Shown: positions 58,072-64,000 of the stretch, one piece after another | Layout: every line of letters begins with the position of its first letter | How positions within the stretch are numbered: position 1 is the first letter of the stretch | Origin: Triplophysa rosa | Lineage: Eukaryota > Chordata > Actinopteri > Cypriniformes > Nemacheilidae | Length of the DNA stretch: 64,000 bases | Reading direction: 5' to 3' | Assembly (NCBI RefSeq): GCF_024868665.1 | Contig: NC_079898.1 | Coordinates: 4,444,149-4,508,148, forward strand | Program-made: the position numbers and the translations under genes | Notes under the pieces: generated by a model | Told to the model about the DNA's origin: nothing | The model's input: only the letters and a program-made list of their open reading frames with translations | Databases searched by the model: none

Positions 58072-60116
58072 CTTAACCGTGGGAACATGAGCGCGAGAGA
58101 AAAAGACACACATACAAACACAGAAACAGGTGGACACGTAAGACATAGACAGCAGAAGAGAATGAGGAGGACAGAAGACATGAGGGAGAAGAAAGAGGGT
58201 GTGAACAAAAGGAAAGGGGCAGCATCTAAGGAAAATCTCATGAGAAGCTGTAATGTACATTTTCACTTCTATAGTGCTTTGTGTATTGCATCAAAGCAGC
58301 ATTACAGAACAGAAATATTTCATAGTCAAAAATATTTTGGAATGAATTTTGGTATTCTTGAAGGCTTCATTAAATTACAGGATCTAACCATAAACACCTT
58401 AAGAAATCTCAGACAATCAGTTAAATTTTACAAAAATGAAGTGAATAAATGGCTAATATATTCCACATCAACAGTTAGTGAAATGGTTCAACAAGTCTAC
58501 TTCTACATCCTCGTATTTGTTTTATGATAAAACCAAATGCAATCCATGAAAAGTACACACTACCGTGTTTGGGGTCATATTTAAAATAATATTAAACTCA
58601 TTAAAACTATGGAACAACACAGATGTAATTTGGGATTAAGCCGTGACTAAAATAAATTGAAAAATTAAAACTCAATTTAAACATTCACACAATTGCCTTC
58701 CCATAAGAAAGAACACACGAGATCTCTTTAATCCCCTAATCATTTCCTGCAAGATGTGAAGGAGGTTAAATAGCGCAAGTCTATATTACTAAACTTTTTC
58801 ATTTTTTATCAAATTTACTTAAATACAGATTATTTTACATACTCAATGTATTTTAACAATTGTCTTATTTTTTATGAGAACTCCATCGAATCTCCTAAAA
58901 TGAAACGTTTTGCAGCAGGTTTTCCAGTAACTTACTGTATAATTAATTTACAATTTTGTTTTAAACATAAATTTACCTAGTTCTTAATTTTATATTTTTT
59001 GGTGTGTTACTGTGCTAATGCCAGTAATGAGACCAGCCTCTTCTTGCTCATTTTGAAGTCTTTTAATTTTGATTCAAGTCAAGTTTAACTCAACTTAAAA
59101 CAAGTACTAAAAGTAGTAAGTAAATTCATAGGCGTAATTTGCGGGTGGACGGGTGAGACATGTCCCCACCACTTTTTGCCAAAGTCCATTTTGTCCCCAC
59201 CACTTATTGGAAGAAATAAAAAATACGGAGTGTCTATTTACCGTGCAAGTAGCTTGCTTTGTAAGCAGAGGCTATTTATACTATCTCCGCCCATCAGTTT
59301 CAGATTAGAATAGACAAAATGTAAGAAAGGCACATGAAAATCGATTGCTCCAGTGGCGTAGAGTGTAAAGCAAGTGTTACCCGCTTCATGTCGTCGTGGG
59401 TTCAGGACTGCTGTTTGCTGAACCTTTTCCCTATCACATATCAGATTGTAAAGGTATTTATTTTTAATAAAATGATGAAAATATTTGAAAATGGCTGTTC
59501 AAGTCATACATGTACCAAACATTTTGCGCTTAATTGCACTTTGGTGCTATATATTCGTCCTTATTGTTCTCGACATGCGGTTGCTATCATCTATTGCAAG
59601 ATTAATTACATTTTGATACTTGATAGAAAACTCCAATAAATGGAAAAAGTCACAACTTTGTAGTTTCATGAGTTCAAAACAAAATTTTGAAAGTTTGTAG
59701 TATATTTGTAGCCTATCTGGCAAAGCCCGTAATAATAAGTGAAAATAAGATTTTTTAAAGATTTTATTTTTCCATCTGTTCCCCCTGTATAGGCTACTTG
59801 AATGTTTGTCCTTATTAGCAAGGGGTTCCCAAACGTCTCAATCCTTGACCCACTGACAGGTAATCTGTGTCAAACACCAAATTTTTAACATGGGGAAAAC
59901 ACACATTCGTTTCAGTAGTTTTTATTCTATCACGAATTAATACGTTTAATTACGTACGGCAACAGCCATCCTTACATATAATAAAGCACAACATGCTTTA
60001 AATGATCTGTTGATGAAAACATGATAAAAACAAATGGAAGCAGATCTGATATGTGATGTGAAAATTTAGAAAAGTGCTATTAGTTCAGTGGATTCGAACC
60101 TGCTTCATGGAAGTGC
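58072..60116. other. dst intron upstream of the cassette exon
   Basis: Retroposon tail-like piece at about 58255-58310 (gcatcaaagcagcattacag, inverted). A stretch at 59130-59230 with repeated gtccccaccactt looks like a repeat end. Weak tRNA-like words near 59350-59410. No exon recognised; the first CH1 exon must lie beyond the window. Confidence 0.4.
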
Positions 60117-61553
60117 AGGGCTCTAGACTAACTTTTTGCACTGGTTGCACTGGTGCGCCTAACTTTTTTTCTTAGGTGCACCAGCACAAAAGTTAGGTGC
60201 ACCCAAATTTTCGACCGCATCGCATTTAACACTAAATTTAAATTTAAGTTTTACAAGTTCACTTTTTTTTAAATCGTTGTCCATATAGGCAATATTGACT
60301 TGTAAATGATTAACTAACAATCTGGTCAACATAAAGTTCTTTATTTGAAGCACAATTCTACAAGAAAGCAGGGCTCTAGACTAACACTTGAGAGAGGTGG
60401 CACTGGTGCTACAAAGTTATTCAGTTGGTGGCACCAGCCCTTAATTTGATAGCACCAGAGTCGTGGGGTGAGGTAAGAAAAAAGAATCACTAAAACTTCA
60501 TTAAAATGTGTTTAATACATTAATAAATCAATTAGAAATTAATACAAATCATTGTTTATGATTGAATTATTTTTATTGTATATGTAAACTCTCTTTCAAC
60601 ACTTTACCATATTTAAAGCTACTTTCTTCCTTTATTTGTTGTGAACGACTCCTATAAGAGAACACAATTCCTTTAATATCAGTCAGTGTTTTTGGGCCCG
60701 TCCGTTGTTGTTTGATGAACATTATAAACATATATCTTTATTATGCTGCTGCCCCTGTAAGAGCTCGCGCAATATACTGGAACACGTGTTTTGTTTCCCA
60801 ACTGTTTGGTCACTAAACAAACTGAATACCTTTACAAGGTTTCTTGTTAATATGGGAATTTTGACGTTATTTTGTGTTTATATGTCCGTTTCAGAGTAAG
60901 AAGGCGTGAAAGAGAACTCCGTTTAGTATTTTGTGCTCTGACTCTCTGGGCGCGAGCATCTCAAACAAACCCGCGAGACCTGAAGGCTTTTAGTGGTTAT
61001 TCTTCATGAAAGCTGCATTGATACACGTTTGGCTTCTATCAATAGCGACTCACAAATAAATTGTATTTAGCGTGATGTATAACGTTTTGTATGCTTTGCA
61101 GTATTGTTAGAGAGCTTTATACAATAGTTCAGTGCTTAAAGTTTAAACACGTGTTTCCTGCATTAGCTTCACATGCATACAATACACATTTGGTTCTTTG
61201 CTGTTTTGTACCTTAGCAGGGGAAATTCTTGTATTCTGCATATTTATTTCAGTTGCAAGATTGAGCGCTTCACTCGTCTGCTCTTTCGGTCCTTCGCCTC
61301 TTACCCGTAACCCGCGAATTACGTCTTTGGGGGCGGGGCCACTGATAGATGAGCGAATGGTTGAAGGAGGGGAGACGAAAATGAGTGACTGAATGCGCAG
61401 CTTGCGCAATATAACATTTCTGCGCATTAAATTTATAAAACGCAAAAATGATATATTGATCAGTTTGACAGTCGCACCGGTGTGACCATTAAGAAAAACT
61501 TGTCGCACTGACAGGAAAATTTGTCGCAAAATGAGACCATTTAGTCTCAGTCT
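60117..61553. mobile_element. degenerate DNA element(s) with ctctagactaac start
   Basis: Two starts of the form gcagggctctagactaac (60117 and 60369) and an end near 61553 (tttagtctcagtctagcg) share the words gcaccggtg and gtcgca. A related end runs off the window at about 63935-64000. The superfamily is not resolved. Confidence 0.45.
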
Positions 61554-62099
61554 AGCGTGTCAGAGCATTGGTTATGATTTTCGGACGGATCAGGCCTTAA
61601 CTTAACATTCTTAACGAAAAAGTTGTCAATCGTTCTTTTCCATCTTCTCTCATCATCCGCGGCTACATCCACTCTGTTTATCTGATGGGCCTATAGGCTA
61701 CTCACCTCTCTGTCCGACTGCAGCACAGCATTTTCAGAGGATTCTATAATTACGGGTACATACCATGTTCGGGTGTATTTATCAATTTGACTAAATAATC
61801 ATTTCAAGCAATGACCAATTTTATATTAGGTGATATTTCTCTTTCTTTTAATAAAGAAAGTTAGCAAGTTCTTTAATTTATTTATCAAAAAATGCAAATT
61901 ATATACTGGAATTTGCAGTTTTTGTGCTGTCCGATTTCATACATTTCAAGTTTGCTCTTCAAAATTAACCCTAGAAGACATGTTTGTGTATATTATTTTC
62001 AGCATTATTTGTTCAAAATAATCATTAAAACATGATAAAGGTGTTTTTAAAACTATTTGAATCCTTAATAAACATAAAATTATTCACTTTGTGTGTGTC

Positions 62100-63600
62100 C
62101 TAGAAATCTTTGTCAACTATGTTACCCATTTATATAACCCCTATAAATCAGCAATGGTTTGCTCCAAATTCAAAAAAAGCAACAATGTGTGATGCCACGC
62201 CCTTTTTGGCGGGAATTCTGAAGACAGTGTGGTAAGTTTCAACTCCTCCTATTCAATATTTCATCAAAATGATTGTCTGCATATGGAGTGGATTAATTGT
62301 TCATCAACTATGTTATCAACATTTTCTTGTGTATTTACCTTAGATGTTATAATCAACAAAATGTATAGAAAGTACATAGAAATATAAGTTGATCAAGGTC
62401 ATATGGTGACATGTTTAAGGTCTGTAGGGCCTAAAATGGGCCTAAAATGGAGGAAATGTCAACTATGTTACCTGTCAACTATGTTACCCATCAAGTGTAA
62501 CACAGTTGACAGGGAATAACACGGTTGACAATGTTGTAAGGGTTTACTGGGTTTATGCTTATTAAGTCCATGATTAAAAAACATTAACTTGATTAAATTG
62601 TTACTACACAGAAATTAAATGATAATATATAAAAGTGTAATAAGGTAGTAATTACATAAATGCATGATTTGATTTATACTTATCAGGGAAGAAGTCAGCT
62701 GATCTGAAACCATTTTTCAACTATTGTTATTAAAATTTTGAATGATACAGGGATTAACTCAACAATATTATCCATACACTGAATAAATCCTTACACTCTA
62801 GCTAGACTTAACGACATCATTATAGATATTTTCCATTCTACCCCTATAGCCTACTCATATTAACAAACAATAATTGCATGGATCATTTTGATATGTTTCA
62901 GTGATTTGAAATGACAGTTTCCTGATGACATATGTAATTTTAGCCCTATCAATTATGCTACACACTATTTCAAAACAGAGTCATTTCTGGTCTAGCGAGA
63001 TGAGGTTATCTGCTGCCGAGAAGCAGCACCAGTACAGGGCTCGGCGTGATGCTGATCCTGAGAAAAGGGCTGCATATTTAAAGAAACAACGAGAAAAGTG
63101 GCATGCCTTAATTGCATCTGACAGATTGTAGATTTGTTATCAAAATAAAGTTTTTATCATAAAGCAAGGTTTCTCTCTTCTTTTCCTAATGCTTCCCGTC
63201 AACTGTGTTACTTTGTTGTCAACTGTGTTACTTTGTTGTCAACTGTGTTACGTGGGATTTTTGTGCCATAATTTGTTTAAATGTTGGCTGAACTGTAATA
63301 AAAATGATGGGGGACATTTTTAGAGAGCAAGGTCTGACATAATAATGTTGAATAACTCTAAACTCAACGTAATGTGGATTAATGTAGAAAAAAAATCATC
63401 CTTGATGATACTATCCCACAGAATATCAATTATCCAGCTCAAAATTCATATTTTCAAAGCAGTTAGACAAACAACCACAAACACACTGAAGAATAGACTA
63501 AAGAACTTCCAAACAAATGTTTTATCAAATGCTTAGTATTTCATTCATGTCTTCTATGACACAACTTTTGTCTGTAACACAGTTGACAAAATAATGAATC
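62100..63600. repeat. region with an iterated GTCAACTRTGTTAC motif
   Basis: The word occurs near 62112, 62460, 62477 and three times in a 22-bp tandem at about 63199-63252. Inverted forms (gtaacacagttgac) lie near 62503, 62520 and 63572. It surrounds a short TE-type frame. Clustered copies on both strands resemble subterminal transposase-binding repeats; this is an inference. Confidence 0.55.
63001..63131 (+). pseudogene. fragment of a transposon-type reading frame
   Basis: MRLSAAEKQHQYRARRDADP, then EKRAAYLKKQREKW, stopping soon after. This basic helical start recurs in predicted fish proteins that I believe derive from DNA transposons. The fragment ends at a stop after SDRL. No catalytic part is present. 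Confidence 0.45.
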
Positions 63601-64000
63601 AGATGTTTATTTTGATTTAAATATTTAAGTTATCATTTGAGCTTAAGCTTGCCAATTAATGAATTTTAAACATTCCAGTGATATATTATGGAAACAAGTA
63701 GAATATTTAGCAAAAAAACACACTGATTTCTTCACTTATATGATGATATGAAATGTACCCCTAATTATAGAATGACTCTCAAACGTACACACACGTACAG
63801 GAATATCTGGACCACGGCCAATCAGAGGGGGGTCCGCCCTTCACTATCTCTGATTGGTTTAGACCACGGTATGGGCCTAATGTGTCTGTTGTTGAACCAC
63901 AGGGAGACTTTCGCAGAGACTTTTTTTTACTCGAAGGTCTGGTCGCACCGGTGCGACCTCAGATTTTTTTTAGTCGCACCATTGAGAAATTAGGTCGCAT

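Noticed and set aside
57916..58266. 116-codon minus-strand frame with an Asp-rich run
   Set aside because: Only the 36 nt at 58036-58071 are exon-like; the rest follows a GTGAGT donor.

Overview
The window is vertebrate, most likely a ray-finned fish and probably a cypriniform. The evidence is small exons in long AT-rich introns with GT-AG borders, plus fish-type transposons (hAT elements with 8-bp target duplications, palindromic MITEs, a tRNA-type SINE, LTR elements). The order is my inference; no species call is possible.

One gene fills the window: dst (dystonin/BPAG1), a plakin cytolinker on the minus strand, so transcription runs from high to low coordinates. I placed 43 coding exons by splice signals, reading phase and similarity to dystonin as I remember it. 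Both ends of the gene lie outside the window.

Layout in sense order. 58.07-55.20 kb: end of the first calponin-homology domain (CH1), with a 36-nt cassette exon. 44.1-43.4 kb: an alternative first exon with a myristoylation signal (isoform-3 type), placed between CH1 and CH2. 38.6-35.3 kb: CH2. 34.4-18.3 kb: the plakin domain (spectrin-like repeats with an SH3 insert). It contains the epithelial BPAG1e first exon at 30.9 kb, with a TATA-like box upstream. At 18.3 kb the transcript can take two routes. One enters the 4.2-kb BPAG1e coiled-coil exon (17.8-13.6 kb) and ends in the terminal plakin-repeat exon (13.2-11.2 kb). The other skips to three small exons (9.85-7.87 kb), the large BPAG1b-type plakin-repeat exon (7.3-2.7 kb), and then exons of the next rod segment (2.6-0.19 kb).

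The BPAG1e exons join in phase to give about 3166 codons: plakin domain 1-1095, coiled coil 1096-2499, plakin repeats 2500-3166. The coiled-coil exon holds a 543-bp segment in three near-identical tandem copies.

The introns are a transposon graveyard. There are four LTR copies of one family (three solo, one a deleted remnant keeping its polypurine tract), several hAT elements with intact 8-bp duplications, two nested stacks (38.8-41.1 kb and 50.0-54.5 kb), a LINE reverse-transcriptase fragment, a hAT with a degenerate BED-finger reading frame, and a region with an iterated GTCAACTRTGTTAC motif near 62-63.6 kb. I saw no second host gene, structural RNA gene or CRISPR array, and nothing that amounts to an undescribed system.
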